Shown piece after piece: positions 1 to 9,752 of a DNA stretch of 64,000 bases. The notes below the pieces were generated by a model. The model searched no databases, was not told where the DNA came from, and was given only the letters and a program-made list of their open reading frames with translations. The stretch's first letter is position 1, and each line of letters opens with the position of its first letter. Source of the stretch: Thermococcus profundus (lineage in GTDB: Archaea > Methanobacteriota_B > Thermococci > Thermococcales > Thermococcaceae); assembly GCF_002214585.1 (NCBI RefSeq), contig NZ_CP014862.1, forward strand, positions 1,240,001 through 1,304,000. Direction: 5' to 3'. A program made the position numbers and the translations under genes.

Positions 1-1189
1 GGAAGGGTATTCCACCGGAGTACACCTTGGGCGGTCTCGTCACGGCAGTCACGAACTCAGGCTTGAGAATCCCCTTCAGACCCTTCTCGATGTTCTCCTC
101 CCCTATTGGCCTTAAGCCGTGGGTTGGCGGGGCAAGGAACTTCATGTACTTGAAGGCCTCAACTATCTCCTCAGCCTCGTGCCAGGTGAGCTTTTCCGGC
201 GGCTTCTCCATAATCTTTGCCACCTGCTTGACGACCTTTGTGTAGCCCCTGAAGGAGCGGAGAACCTCCTTAACCTCACCCTTTGCGAGCCTCTCGTAGA
301 GCTGTTCCTGAACCTTCTTGTCCTTCTCCGTTTTTATGAGCCTGAGCGCGGCGATGTACTCGACCAGCTCGTCGACCTTCTTGTCGCTTATCCTGGAGAA
401 CTCTCCTATGAGGAAGCGCTTTACGGTGTTTCTCCTCGTCTTCTTGGCCATCCTGTAGACGTCGTCCGTGAGAACTCCGCGTGGGTGGGGCTTCATTTCG
501 ACGGGCGGCTCCGGCACTTCATCGCTCGAACGCGGGAAGACTATGAGCTTTCCGTCGGGTTCAATCAACTCGATGTGGGCGTGGGGGTTGGCTATAGCAG
601 TGAGCTTGAGGTACCAGTAAACCCCCTGCCTCGAGCGGATGTAGCGGACGTTCTTAACCTCAAGTTCAATTCTAGTTCCCCGCCAGCCGGTTGGATTGGG
701 CTTTTTCTCCTTCTTGACGATTTTACCCTCGTTTTTGTCAACGTCGATTTTAACCCAGGCTTCGATTATAGTGTCGCCGCCAGTGGAAGTTATGACGCGC
801 GTTGCCTTTCCGCTCGTTATCTGGGCGAACATGACGGCGCCGCTGATGCCTATACCCTGTTGCCCTCTGCTCTGTATGTTCCTGTGGGCCTTGGTTCCGG
901 CGAGCATCTTTCCGAAGACGTGGGTTATGTACTTTTCCGGGATTCCGGGCCCGTTGTCTTCAACAACAACCTTGTAGTGCTCGCTTCCAAGCTCCTCTAT
1001 CTCAACCCTGACGTAGGGCGGTATTCCTGCCTCTTCGCACGCATCAAGGGAGTTCGTTACAGCTTCATGGACTAAAGTTGTCAGCGAGCGGACCTTGCCC
1101 GTGTAGCCGAGCATTGCCGCGTTTCTTCTGAAGAACTCGCTGACACTCTGGATTTTGAATTCCTTAAAGAGCTGAGTTGCTTCGGCCAT
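1..1189 (-). CDS. top6B: DNA topoisomerase VI subunit B (3' end outside window)
   Basis: ATPase subunit of the type IIB topoisomerase that, with subunit A, relaxes and decatenates DNA. Translating the minus strand from the ATG at 1189 gives 396 residues that run off the left edge, so the C-terminal part is missing (family length is about 560). GHKL ATPase motifs are clear: N box with HEAVTNSLDAC near residue 42, DNGPGIP near 78 and the GQQGIGISG lid near 108, followed by the start of the H2TH/transducer region. The stop of the upstream KH gene lies 2 bp before this ATG, so it is probably the last or a late gene of the aIF1A-RIO1-KH operon. Subunit A is not visible and would be expected just beyond the left edge. 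Confidence 0.97.
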   Translation of the reverse strand, partial: MAEATQLFKEFKIQSVSEFFRRNAAMLGYTGKVRSLTTLVHEAVTNSLDACEEAGIPPYVRVEIEELGSEHYKVVVEDNGPGIPEKYITHVFGKMLAGTKAHRNIQSRGQQGIGISGAVMFAQITSGKATRVITSTGGDTIIEAWVKIDVDKNEGKIVKKEKKPNPTGWRGTRIELEVKNVRYIRSRQGVYWYLKLTAIANPHAHIELIEPDGKLIVFPRSSDEVPEPPVEMKPHPRGVLTDDVYRMAKKTRRNTVKRFLIGEFSRISDKKVDELVEYIAALRLIKTEKDKKVQEQLYERLAKGEVKEVLRSFRGYTKVVKQVAKIMEKPPEKLTWHEAEEIVEAFKYMKFLAPPTHGLRPIGEENIEKGLKGILKPEFVTAVTRPPKVYSGGIPF

Positions 1190-1191
1190 AT

Positions 1192-1911
1192 TCACTCCTC
1201 TCCTTCCTCATTATCTTTGAGCTCAACGGGGGGCGCCCCTCCTTCGAGGGCCTCGTAGTAGGCGGTGCTCTCTAGCTCGAGATCCTTCTTCCTCCTTTCG
1301 AGGTACTTGTAAACGACGCCGTGAGGCGATCCCCTGGCGAGCTTCTCTATAGCGGTTTTTGCCACTTCCACCTGTATGGGGTTTCCTATTATGGCCACGG
1401 TCTTTCCGTAGACGCTCACGTCGGTGCCGCTCATCTCCTCGATTATTTCCCTGGTCCTCCCCTTTCTGCCTATTATGCGCCCCCTTACCCTTGGAAGGGC
1501 GTTTTTATCGTTTCCAACGATGACATCCGTTAGATTGATGACCTCAAGGGTCTCACCCTCGTTCAAGAGCCTGAACGCTCTCTCCGGGGAGAACCCCCTT
1601 CCTATGGCTAGAACTATGTCCCTCGCCTTCCAGACGGCGAGGGGGTCTTTGGCTTCCTTGGTCGCGGTTATGAAGACCTCACCTGTATCGCTGTCTATCT
1701 CGATCTTCGTCCCGGTTCTCCTCTCTATCTCCCTCTTCGTCTCCCCCTTCTTTCCGATAACTACGGCTATCCTCTCCTTGGGGATCCGGACGAACTCCTC
1801 CTGCTCGCCCTCGGCCGCGTAGGTTATGCCCTCCTCGGGTTCATCATCAACGGGCCTTCCGTCCTTGTCGACCCTCTCGTACTTCCTCAGCAGTCTCTCG
1901 AACTCGTCCAT
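1192..1911 (-). CDS. KH-domain RNA-binding protein, Dim2/Pno1-like
   Basis: 239 residues with two KH domains. The GXXG loops are GKKG near residue 54 and GRKG near 147, each followed by the basic helix that grips single-stranded RNA. The arrangement matches the archaeal relatives of eukaryotic Pno1/Dim2, which bind the 3' end of small-subunit rRNA during maturation. It lies between RIO1 (11 bp upstream) and top6B (2 bp downstream); linkage with RIO1 and aIF1A supports a role in 30S assembly or rRNA processing. The start ATG follows GGGGTGAG. The acidic C-terminal tail is typical. Family assignment is firm; the exact rRNA target is inferred from homology. Confidence 0.9.
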   Translation of the reverse strand: MDEFERLLRKYERVDKDGRPVDDEPEEGITYAAEGEQEEFVRIPKERIAVVIGKKGETKREIERRTGTKIEIDSDTGEVFITATKEAKDPLAVWKARDIVLAIGRGFSPERAFRLLNEGETLEVINLTDVIVGNDKNALPRVRGRIIGRKGRTREIIEEMSGTDVSVYGKTVAIIGNPIQVEVAKTAIEKLARGSPHGVVYKYLERRKKDLELESTAYYEALEGGAPPVELKDNEEGEE

Positions 1912-1922
1912 ACTCTCACCCC

Positions 1923-2699
1923 TCAGATGCCAGCGAGCTGGCGAAACTTTTCTTCCGGATCTTCGGTGTCAACACCCCTCTTCCGGAAATAGCTGATTAC
2001 ATTCCTCAGATCCCTCTTTAGGAGTTCGAGGCTCATCCTGTTCCTTCTCACGGTCGCCTGGGACCAGTCTATAACAACGGGTCTGTTGTGGATCAGGATG
2101 TTGTACTCGCTCAAATCCCCGTGAACCATATCTCCCCTCTTCCAGAGGCGCTCTATAACACCGATTGTAAAGTTATAGAGCTCTTCAAAGTCTTCTTTTT
2201 CGAGCTCCCGCTCGACGTCCTTGAGCCTTGGGGCTGGAGCCTCGCCACCAATGAACTCCATCACCAGTACGTTGTTGCGGAAGGCTATCGGTTCGGGAAC
2301 GCGAACGGCGTATTTTATGGCCCTCTGGAGGTTTTTAAACTCCCTCCGAGTCCACACAAAGACGAGCTTTCTCATATCCTTCGGGAGGTATCCCACCCTT
2401 GGATCAGCCGCCAGGTACTCCCATATCCTCCGGAACTCGGTGGTGTAGGTTCGGTATATTTTAACCGCTATTCTCTCGCCGTTGCCATCAATGCCCGCGA
2501 AGACATTGGCCTCCTTTCCGGTGCTGATGACGCCGTAGAGAGCCTCTATCTTTCCCCGCCTATGCAGGTAAGCCAGGGTCTCCTTCGTGGTCTTATCAAA
2601 GACCTCGTTGGCTATCTTGTACAGTTCGCTGTCCTTCTCCCTTCTTTCCCTGAGGCCCAGGATGCTCTCTATCTCGCGGTCAAGGTGCTCTTCCAGCAT
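1923..2699 (-). CDS. rio1: RIO1-type serine/threonine protein kinase
   Basis: Atypical protein kinase/ATPase needed for late small-subunit maturation in eukaryotes and conserved in archaea. The RIO catalytic loop VHGDLSEYN, the metal-binding VIDWSQA and a nucleotide-binding STGKEANVF segment near residue 66 are present. The ATG at 2699 (258 aa) is preferred over the TTG at 2720 because it is preceded by a purine-rich GTGGTGG and gives the usual N-terminus. It starts 28 bp after the aIF1A stop and is followed 11 bp later by the KH-domain gene. RIO1 is the second RIO kinase of the window; RIO2 lies at 13262-14197. Confidence 0.95.
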   Translation of the reverse strand: MLEEHLDREIESILGLRERREKDSELYKIANEVFDKTTKETLAYLHRRGKIEALYGVISTGKEANVFAGIDGNGERIAVKIYRTYTTEFRRIWEYLAADPRVGYLPKDMRKLVFVWTRREFKNLQRAIKYAVRVPEPIAFRNNVLVMEFIGGEAPAPRLKDVERELEKEDFEELYNFTIGVIERLWKRGDMVHGDLSEYNILIHNRPVVIDWSQATVRRNRMSLELLKRDLRNVISYFRKRGVDTEDPEEKFRQLAGI

Positions 2700-2727
2700 C
2701 GCCACCACTCTGATCAACAAAGCGGGC

Positions 2728-3099
2728 TCAGAAGAGGAGCTCGCCGCCGCTCAGGAAGTCCTGGCTTATCTTGCCCTTTCTGAGGAGCCAGTCGACCTGC
2801 GTCCTGGTGTAGCGGTAGACTATGTCCCCCCTCTCGTCGCTCTGAACGGGCCATGGCTGGACTATGACGACGTCGCCAACGCGCATCCACATTCTCCTCT
2901 TGAGCTTCCCCGGAATTCTGCATCTCCTTACCTTTCCATCCGAACAGCGAACGTCCATCCAGCCCGAGCCGAGGGCCTGCTCGATTATGCCGAAGAGCTG
3001 TCCCTCCTTCGGCAGGGGGACGCGGATTATCTCATCGCCGCCCTGATTGCTGTTTCCCCGGTGTCCACCCTTCTTTCCTTTTCCCTTATGGTAAGCCAT
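2728..3099 (-). CDS. eif1A: Translation initiation factor aIF1A
   Basis: 123-residue OB-fold factor that binds the A site of the 30S subunit and promotes initiation with aIF1 and aIF2. The basic, glycine-rich N-terminal tail (residues 4-20), the S1/OB core beginning near residue 25 with [10 protein letters not shown], and the VVIVQPWP strand are characteristic. ATG at 3099 is chosen because GGAGGTGAT lies 4 bp upstream; two upstream in-frame start codons overlap that site. First gene of the aIF1A-RIO1-KH-top6B run, with a TATA element about 35 bp upstream. Confidence 0.97.
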   Translation of the reverse strand: MAYHKGKGKKGGHRGNSNQGGDEIIRVPLPKEGQLFGIIEQALGSGWMDVRCSDGKVRRCRIPGKLKRRMWMRVGDVVIVQPWPVQSDERGDIVYRYTRTQVDWLLRKGKISQDFLSGGELLF

Positions 3100-3130
3100 A
3101 ATCATCACCTCCCTTCAATCATCCGGCACC

Positions 3131-3141
3131 TTTATAAGCTT
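3131..3141 (-). promoter_or_regulatory. TATA box for the aIF1A operon
   Basis: On the minus strand the sequence reads GCTTATAAAGG. It lies about 35 bp before the aIF1A ATG, which would put the transcription start near 3110 and leave a leader of about 10 nt carrying the GGAGGTGAT site. Inferred from archaeal promoter geometry only. Confidence 0.55.
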
Positions 3142-3246
3142 AAGCCTTGCAAAAATTCTCTACTGACCGTACAATTATGAGCTTTTAAAATTTTTGCACA
3201 GGAAAACCGTTATATTTCCCTCCCCGAACATCTTTCAGTGTTGCCT

Positions 3247-3903
3247 ATGGCCGTGTACCTCTTTGATTTTGATGGAACCCTCGTGGACAGCCACCAAGCC
3301 GTGGAGAAGGCCCTCCGCCTGGCGATAGAGAGAACGATGCCAGCGGTGATAGAGAGCGACCTCTACGACGAGTACTACAGGGCGCTCTTCCTTTTCATCA
3401 AGGGGAAGCTGACCTACAGACATCTCGGCGTCATACACGAACTCGTTGCCCAGGGGACGATACACGAGTACTACCGCTTAATGCCCCAGTTTATACAGGA
3501 TCTTCCCAATGCGAGGAGGGTCGTCAGAACCCTTAGAAAGCGCGGGAGGAGGGTTATCAGCTTCTCCGGCGAACACACGTATCCCGGAGGGAAGGTCATC
3601 TTCATGAAGAAAACGGACTGGTACGATGAGTTCGACTCGGTAGTAACGTTCAAGAGCACGCGAGATATGCTTCAGAAGTTTCAGGCCCTCAGGGATCTTT
3701 ATCCAGAAGATCCTATAGTCTGGGTTGACGACAGCCCCGGCAGGTTCACTTACATAACCGACGGCAACACCCTGCTCGTCCAGAAAGCTTCACCGTACAA
3801 GCACGACGTTGCCCTGCTCTTCGAACGCTGGAACTTCATGAAAATCAGAAACCTGAGGAAGCTTCTCGAGATTGACAATGGTCTTTCCGAGTTCTTCGAA
3901 TAG
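3247..3903 (+). CDS. HAD-superfamily hydrolase
   Basis: 218-residue haloacid-dehalogenase-like phosphatase. Motif I is DFDGTLVDS (nucleophile and acid/base Asp near residues 6 and 8), motif II is the Ser in ISFSGEH, and motif IV is WVDDSPG. The residues between motif I and motif II form a helical C1-type cap. Substrate unknown. ATG at 3247 is preferred over upstream GTG and TTG; a TATA-like GTTATATTT at about 3209-3217 places the start of transcription close to it, so the mRNA is nearly leaderless. Divergent from aIF1A, single gene. Confidence 0.85.
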   Translation: MAVYLFDFDGTLVDSHQAVEKALRLAIERTMPAVIESDLYDEYYRALFLFIKGKLTYRHLGVIHELVAQGTIHEYYRLMPQFIQDLPNARRVVRTLRKRGRRVISFSGEHTYPGGKVIFMKKTDWYDEFDSVVTFKSTRDMLQKFQALRDLYPEDPIVWVDDSPGRFTYITDGNTLLVQKASPYKHDVALLFERWNFMKIRNLRKLLEIDNGLSEFFE

Positions 3904-3947
3904 AGACAGTTTTATACCACCATCCCCAATCTAACCCGGTGAACGAC

Positions 3948-5676
<1,729 letters not shown>

Positions 5677-5723
5677 AATTTCTTTCGAAAGCCTTTTAGG
5701 CCTCCAAGTCTTATTTTCGCCAG

Positions 5724-6887
5724 GTGAAAAAGGTGGAGAGGTTTAGGGAGCACCTCCGCCTTGGGAACTACCGGGGAGCGTTTGCAGAGGCCCTCCGCGA
5801 GAGGAACCCGTTCAGGAGGGCGGTGATGATAGCGGAGATCATAGCGAGATCTTATCGGGAGGAGTTCGTTCCCCAGCTCATCGAGGCACTGGAGGAGATA
5901 AAATCGCCGAAAGAGCTAGCGATAGCTGAATCCTACACGGCCAGGGCCTTTTACGCACTTGAAATGGAACGAGATGGGGAGAGGCACTTCCAGAGGGCCT
6001 TCGAGGAGCTCAGAAGAATGGCATCACCCATGGAAACGGCGGAAGTCCTGGGAATAATCGGGAAAAACCTCGTTCTCTCCGGGAGGTACAGCGACGGCCT
6101 TAAAGCCTTTAGAAAGGCCTTTGATACACTCCAGTCCGCCAGGGCTGTGTACTCCGAAGTGGTTTCTGGCCTTGTGAACCTCGCCAGAAGGGTGGAAATG
6201 AGTGCGGAGGAGATCCCCAACGAGATCGCGTTGAAGTTCTATGAACTGGCCTCGGACATCTACGAGAGCCTCGGCTTCAAGCTCCAGGCTAGGGAGATAA
6301 AGGAAAAGATGAAAACTGCAGAGGAAGTTTTCAAAAGGGGTTCCTTAGCAGTTACGGAGCTTCTTGAGAGGGGAGACGTTGACAGGGCTCTGCAGATGGC
6401 GAGGTTCCTTCCACCCGGGGAGAGGGCGGTGGCGATGCTGAACGTTTCTTACTGGCTCTTCATTCACGACTACAGCGATCTCGCAAGGGAAGTGTTCAAC
6501 GACGCCACAGAGATGCTCCTCGTGGGAAAGTTCAAGGCCAGGGAAGGTGAGATCGAGGCTGTTGCCTACAAATTCCTCAGGGTGGGCAAGCTCAACGAGG
6601 CTATGGTTCTGGCGGGTCTTCTCAGGGACGAAAGGAGGTTCTCAGAGCTGATGGGGGAGATAGCACTAACCTACGCTCGCCGGGGAGAGGTTGAGCAGGC
6701 AAAGGAACTTGCCATGAGGATAGGCGATATCCTTATTAGGGATAAAGTCGCAAAGGCTATCAGGGAGGTTGAGGAAACTCGGGTGACCCCCGGACCTAGG
6801 ACGCCCCCCGAACCGGATCTGGAATCAGATGATTCTAATCGTGAAGGGGGTGAGGGGGGCAGTTTGGATGCTGATAGAGAGAATTGA
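5724..6887 (+). CDS. Helical-repeat (TPR-like) protein, first of a tandem pair
   Basis: 387 residues, almost entirely amphipathic helices arranged as repeated pairs (Ala-rich helices such as AESYTARAFYAL and GKNLVLSGRYSDGLKAF), consistent with a tetratricopeptide-like solenoid. No catalytic motif or membrane segment is visible. It is a paralog of the next gene: both carry an MARF/MARY-P-P-R segment and a VFNDAT/IFNDAT motif near residue 257-262 at the same spacing. The last 45 residues are acidic and Pro/Gly-rich and probably disordered. Starts at GTG 5724; another GTG lies 9 bp downstream. Function unknown, probably a scaffold for protein contacts. Confidence 0.75.
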   Translation: MKKVERFREHLRLGNYRGAFAEALRERNPFRRAVMIAEIIARSYREEFVPQLIEALEEIKSPKELAIAESYTARAFYALEMERDGERHFQRAFEELRRMASPMETAEVLGIIGKNLVLSGRYSDGLKAFRKAFDTLQSARAVYSEVVSGLVNLARRVEMSAEEIPNEIALKFYELASDIYESLGFKLQAREIKEKMKTAEEVFKRGSLAVTELLERGDVDRALQMARFLPPGERAVAMLNVSYWLFIHDYSDLAREVFNDATEMLLVGKFKAREGEIEAVAYKFLRVGKLNEAMVLAGLLRDERRFSELMGEIALTYARRGEVEQAKELAMRIGDILIRDKVAKAIREVEETRVTPGPRTPPEPDLESDDSNREGGEGGSLDADREN

Positions 6888-7977
6888 GGAGTATGTAAGG
6901 AGAGATAACGTCTGGGGGGCCCTGAGGCTGATCTCCGAGGAAAAGGACGGAGTCACCAGGGCCGAACTCCTAGCGGAGCTTCTCAAAAGAGTCACAAAAT
7001 ACGACGAGTACAGGGCGGTTAAGGACGAACTTCTGGAGTGCACTGCCGATGCACCCGACAGAAAAACAAAGGCGCTCATTCTCTCCATAATAGGTGAGGC
7101 GTTGCTCTCCTCAGGGGACTACGACGGCGTCAAGTTCTTTGAGGAAGCCATTTCAACCGCGAGACGCATTGGATTCCCGCTATGGAGGGCTGAGGCCTTT
7201 ATCGGAGTGGCCCTCAACCTGATCAGAGCTGGCATCTACGAAGACGCATATTCCCTTCTCAACTCTGCCTTCGAAGGAGTTGTGGTGGCTAGAACCGAAG
7301 ATCCCGACAGCGCCATAAGACTCCTCCGCAACCTCGCCGATTCTCTGCTCATTTCGATCGAGTGGATAGACGACGGTGAGTGGGCAAAGCTCTATCTCAC
7401 TACCGCGGCCGAGGTTTACGAGTACATTGGAATCGATTTCCTAGCTAATTCGGCCAAGGCAAAGGCCTGGATAATAGACCGCGCCCTGGAGGGCAACACT
7501 ACCTTCTTAAGGCGCCTCCTGGCAGAGAATCGGGTAGACGACGCCATACTAATGGCCCGCTACATCCCCAGAGAGCACAGGGGAATGGCGTTCCTTGAGA
7601 TAGCGTTCTGGCTCTACGCCAACGACTATCCAGAACTTGGCAGGGACATATTCAACGATGCCACAGCTTTGCTCTCTGAAAACGCTGGGACAGAACACGA
7701 GATCGCCGAGATAGCCAGGGATTTCCTCAAACTCGGCTATCCAGATCTGGCGTTCAGGCTCACGCGCTTCGTGGAGAACGAGCGCCTTCTCTCGGAGCTC
7801 CTTACGAGGATAGCCGCGGAGTACCACAGGCAGGGCGACGAGCTCATGGCAAGAACCGTGGCAATGAGCATACCCAACGAAACCATTAAGAGCAGGGTAG
7901 TCCAGCAACTTGGCGGTGGAGAACATGTGGGATACGAGCAAGGACTACAGGTTGCTGGTGGCGGAAAAAAGCGTTGA
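6868..7977 (+). CDS. Helical-repeat (TPR-like) protein, second of a tandem pair
   Basis: 369-residue paralog of the preceding gene, with the same all-helical layout and the same IFNDAT motif about residue 262. ATG at 6868 follows GAGGGGGG; an earlier ATG at 6829 lacks such a site. It overlaps the first paralog by 20 bp and the downstream tRNA-binding-domain gene by 53 bp, so the three form one transcription unit. The C-terminus ends in a basic GGGKKR tail that the first paralog lacks. No enzymatic motif seen. Linkage to a tRNA-binding protein hints at a translation-related complex, but that is only context. Confidence 0.75.
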   Translation: MLIERIEEYVRRDNVWGALRLISEEKDGVTRAELLAELLKRVTKYDEYRAVKDELLECTADAPDRKTKALILSIIGEALLSSGDYDGVKFFEEAISTARRIGFPLWRAEAFIGVALNLIRAGIYEDAYSLLNSAFEGVVVARTEDPDSAIRLLRNLADSLLISIEWIDDGEWAKLYLTTAAEVYEYIGIDFLANSAKAKAWIIDRALEGNTTFLRRLLAENRVDDAILMARYIPREHRGMAFLEIAFWLYANDYPELGRDIFNDATALLSENAGTEHEIAEIARDFLKLGYPDLAFRLTRFVENERLLSELLTRIAAEYHRQGDELMARTVAMSIPNETIKSRVVQQLGGGEHVGYEQGLQVAGGGKKR

Positions 7978-8650
7978 GCTCTTCCTCAAGACGATCGAGG
8001 GCGCCAAGTTCAAGGGCAAGTGGGACAAGAAGAAGGCCATCCAGCTCGCGAAGGAAATGATCCCGGAGATTCAAGCCATGCGTTATTCCTACGTCGAGCC
8101 AAAGGAGTTAGTTGAGACGCCGCAAATGGAAGCCCTCAAGGAGAATGCCACGGGGATAATCGAAGCCCTCGGTGGGGAAGACTGGCACCACAAGTTCCTC
8201 AGCTTAGCCGACAAGAACGAGCGCGAGAAGGTCGAAGAGGCGGTAGCCAAGATCAAGTTCTTCCTGAACACCATCCTCAACCTTGACAAACGCCTCTCCC
8301 TGGGCAAGATCAACGATCCTGTAATAGCGGTCGATATTAGGGTCGGCGAAGTCATGAGCGTCGCCAAGCATCCGAACGCCGACAGACTGCTGGTCACAAA
8401 CGTCAACCTCGGAGACAGGGCGATAACCGTCGTCACCAACGACCTGGGCGTTAAGGAAGGTAACCGCGTTGCAGTGGCCCTCCTGCCCCCCGCCAACTTC
8501 CGCGGTATAGTGAGCGAGGGCATGTTCCTAGGTGCGGGGGAGGGCGTCCTCAAGGACGTCAAGGGGGAAATAGGCGGTCTTCCAAAGGGAGTTCCACTGG
8601 AGGCCTTTGTTGAAACGAGAAACCTCGTGGAGGCTTTTCTTAAGTCCTGA
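7925..8650 (+). CDS. tRNA-binding domain protein (Trbp111/EMAPII-like)
   Basis: 241 residues: an N-terminal helical part (1-130) and a C-terminal OB-fold tRNA-binding domain from about 137, with [18 protein letters not shown] and [16 protein letters not shown] typical of the domain found at the end of methionyl-tRNA synthetase and in Trbp111/Arc1p. ATG at 7925 is preceded by GGTGGA with 5 bp spacing, inside the 3' end of the second helical-repeat gene. Probably a free structure-specific tRNA-binding or aminoacylation cofactor. The final GTG/TGA region is followed by an antisense sRNA gene. Confidence 0.88.
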   Translation: MWDTSKDYRLLVAEKSVELFLKTIEGAKFKGKWDKKKAIQLAKEMIPEIQAMRYSYVEPKELVETPQMEALKENATGIIEALGGEDWHHKFLSLADKNEREKVEEAVAKIKFFLNTILNLDKRLSLGKINDPVIAVDIRVGEVMSVAKHPNADRLLVTNVNLGDRAITVVTNDLGVKEGNRVAVALLPPANFRGIVSEGMFLGAGEGVLKDVKGEIGGLPKGVPLEAFVETRNLVEAFLKS

Positions 8651-8670
8651 TTTTTCAATTCCCTATTTTG

Positions 8671-8684
8671 TTGAAAAAGAAAAA
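8671..8684 (-). terminator. T-rich terminator of the C/D sRNA
   Basis: Immediately after the D box the minus strand reads TTTTTCTTTTTC, two T runs typical of archaeal intrinsic termination. Confidence 0.6.
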
Positions 8685-8740
8685 TCAGCACTCAAGATCC
8701 TCATCATCCTTCCGTCAGCAACTGCCGAGGTCATCACCTA
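8683..8740 (-). ncRNA. C/D box sRNA (2'-O-methylation guide)
   Basis: The minus strand contains, in order, box C GTGATGA (8737-8731), a 12-nt guide, box D' CTGA (8718-8715), a 7-nt linker, box C' ATGATGA (8707-8701), a 12-nt guide and box D CTGA (8688-8685). This is the complete canonical archaeal arrangement with the standard 12-nt spacers. A TATA element at about 8760-8768 would start transcription next to box C and a T run follows box D. The D guide GGATCTTGAGTG complements a tRNA-Leu(CAA) anticodon loop; by the N+5 rule the methylated residue is C34. The D' guide CCTCGGCAGTTG would methylate the U of CAACUGCCGAGG, a target I cannot name. It lies antisense in the gap between the tRNA-binding-protein gene and the EamA gene. 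Confidence 0.88.
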
Positions 8741-8756
8741 GAGGGGATCTGGGTTG

Positions 8757-8770
8757 GGGTTTATATCCCT
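8757..8770 (-). promoter_or_regulatory. TATA box for the C/D sRNA
   Basis: The minus strand reads AGGGATATAAACCC; its centre is about 25 bp from the first base of box C, the expected distance to a transcription start. The purine-rich AAGAGG upstream could serve as the TFB recognition element. Confidence 0.6.
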
Positions 8771-8793
8771 CTTTTTGAGAATCATCGAAACGT

Positions 8794-8806
8794 TAAACTT
8801 TTAAAC
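8794..8806 (+). promoter_or_regulatory. TATA-like element for the EamA transporter
   Basis: AAACTTTTAAACT lies about 27 bp before the ATG at 8828. No ribosome binding site precedes that ATG, so a leaderless transcript is likely. Confidence 0.45.
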
Positions 8807-8827
8807 TGAACTATCCCTACCGTAACC

Positions 8828-9697
8828 ATGAGTCAGATGGTTCTAGGCGTAGCGGCGGCCCTAACATCCGCCCTGTGCTGGGCTACTGCAACGATCTTGA
8901 TAAAAGTCGGCATGCGCTCCAAAAGCCCCGTGGCGGCCAACATACTCCGGCTTTACATTGTCTCGGTCATGTATCTCATCGTCATAATCCCCACCGACGG
9001 AATCCGAGAGATCCTGAACTCGGATCCCCGCTACCTCCTCCTCGCCTTTGTTTCCGCCCAGTTTGGGTTCGTTATCGGGGACTACTTCTACTTCCACGCG
9101 CTCCATCGGATGGGCGTCTCTCGAACCGTCCCGATAACCTCAACCTACCCCCTCTGGACCGTCCTATGGGCTTCTCTCTTCCTAGGGAGGAAGGTAAGCC
9201 CCAGGGTCTACCTCGGCGCCCTGCTCATAGTTCTGGCGATAGTCATCGTCCGCAGGGCGGAGGTTGAGGAGCACGCCGATCCAAAGGGCTTCGCCTTTGC
9301 CCTCATAGCTCCCGTCTCCTGGAGCGTGGCGATAACCGTAATGGACTGGCTCACCGGGCACTTCACCTCCCTCACGCTGGCCGCGCTCAGGATGTTCTCC
9401 GGAGCGGTGGGAGTTTCGGTTTTCCTGCCTGCTTACGGAGAAGAGATTCGGAGCACCACAAGAAAGGAACTGCTGATACTGTCGGGGGCGGCTTTCAGCG
9501 GCCTTTTCCTGGGCCAGTTCCTCTTCGTATACTCCACCCAGGCCGTTGGTTCCCAGGTCTCGGCGCCGGTGTCTGCCATAAACCCCCTCCTGACCTCGTT
9601 GATGGCTGTTGCCCTGCTTAAGGAGAAGCCAAGCAGACGGATATTCGAGGGACTCGTCCTGGCAATCGTGGGCATAATCCTCGTTTCGATGAAGTAG
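8828..9697 (+). CDS. EamA/DMT-family transporter
   Basis: 289-residue membrane protein with ten predicted hydrophobic helices in two homologous EamA halves (about 1-140 and 150-289). Typical signatures are SALCWATATILIKVG at the N-terminus, the helix-4 segment ISTYPLW-like VPITSTYPLW, and the second-repeat SAINPLLTSL. Drug/metabolite exporters of this type move amino acids or metabolites; the substrate cannot be told. Single gene divergent from the C/D sRNA. The start ATG has no Shine-Dalgarno sequence and seems leaderless. Confidence 0.88.
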   Translation: MSQMVLGVAAALTSALCWATATILIKVGMRSKSPVAANILRLYIVSVMYLIVIIPTDGIREILNSDPRYLLLAFVSAQFGFVIGDYFYFHALHRMGVSRTVPITSTYPLWTVLWASLFLGRKVSPRVYLGALLIVLAIVIVRRAEVEEHADPKGFAFALIAPVSWSVAITVMDWLTGHFTSLTLAALRMFSGAVGVSVFLPAYGEEIRSTTRKELLILSGAAFSGLFLGQFLFVYSTQAVGSQVSAPVSAINPLLTSLMAVALLKEKPSRRIFEGLVLAIVGIILVSMK

Positions 9698-9752
9698 TTC
9701 CGTTTCCACAATCCTTTTAACCCTTCGAGCGTTCCTTTCAACGGTGATCGAA

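Noticed and set aside
119-1075. Long plus-strand ORF of 318 codons opposite top6B
   Set aside because: It has no ribosome binding site and no family features; the minus strand carries the GHKL motifs of topoisomerase VI B.
5677-5723. Small palindromes before the first helical-repeat gene
   Set aside because: Arms of 4 bp only; expected by chance in AT-rich spacer.
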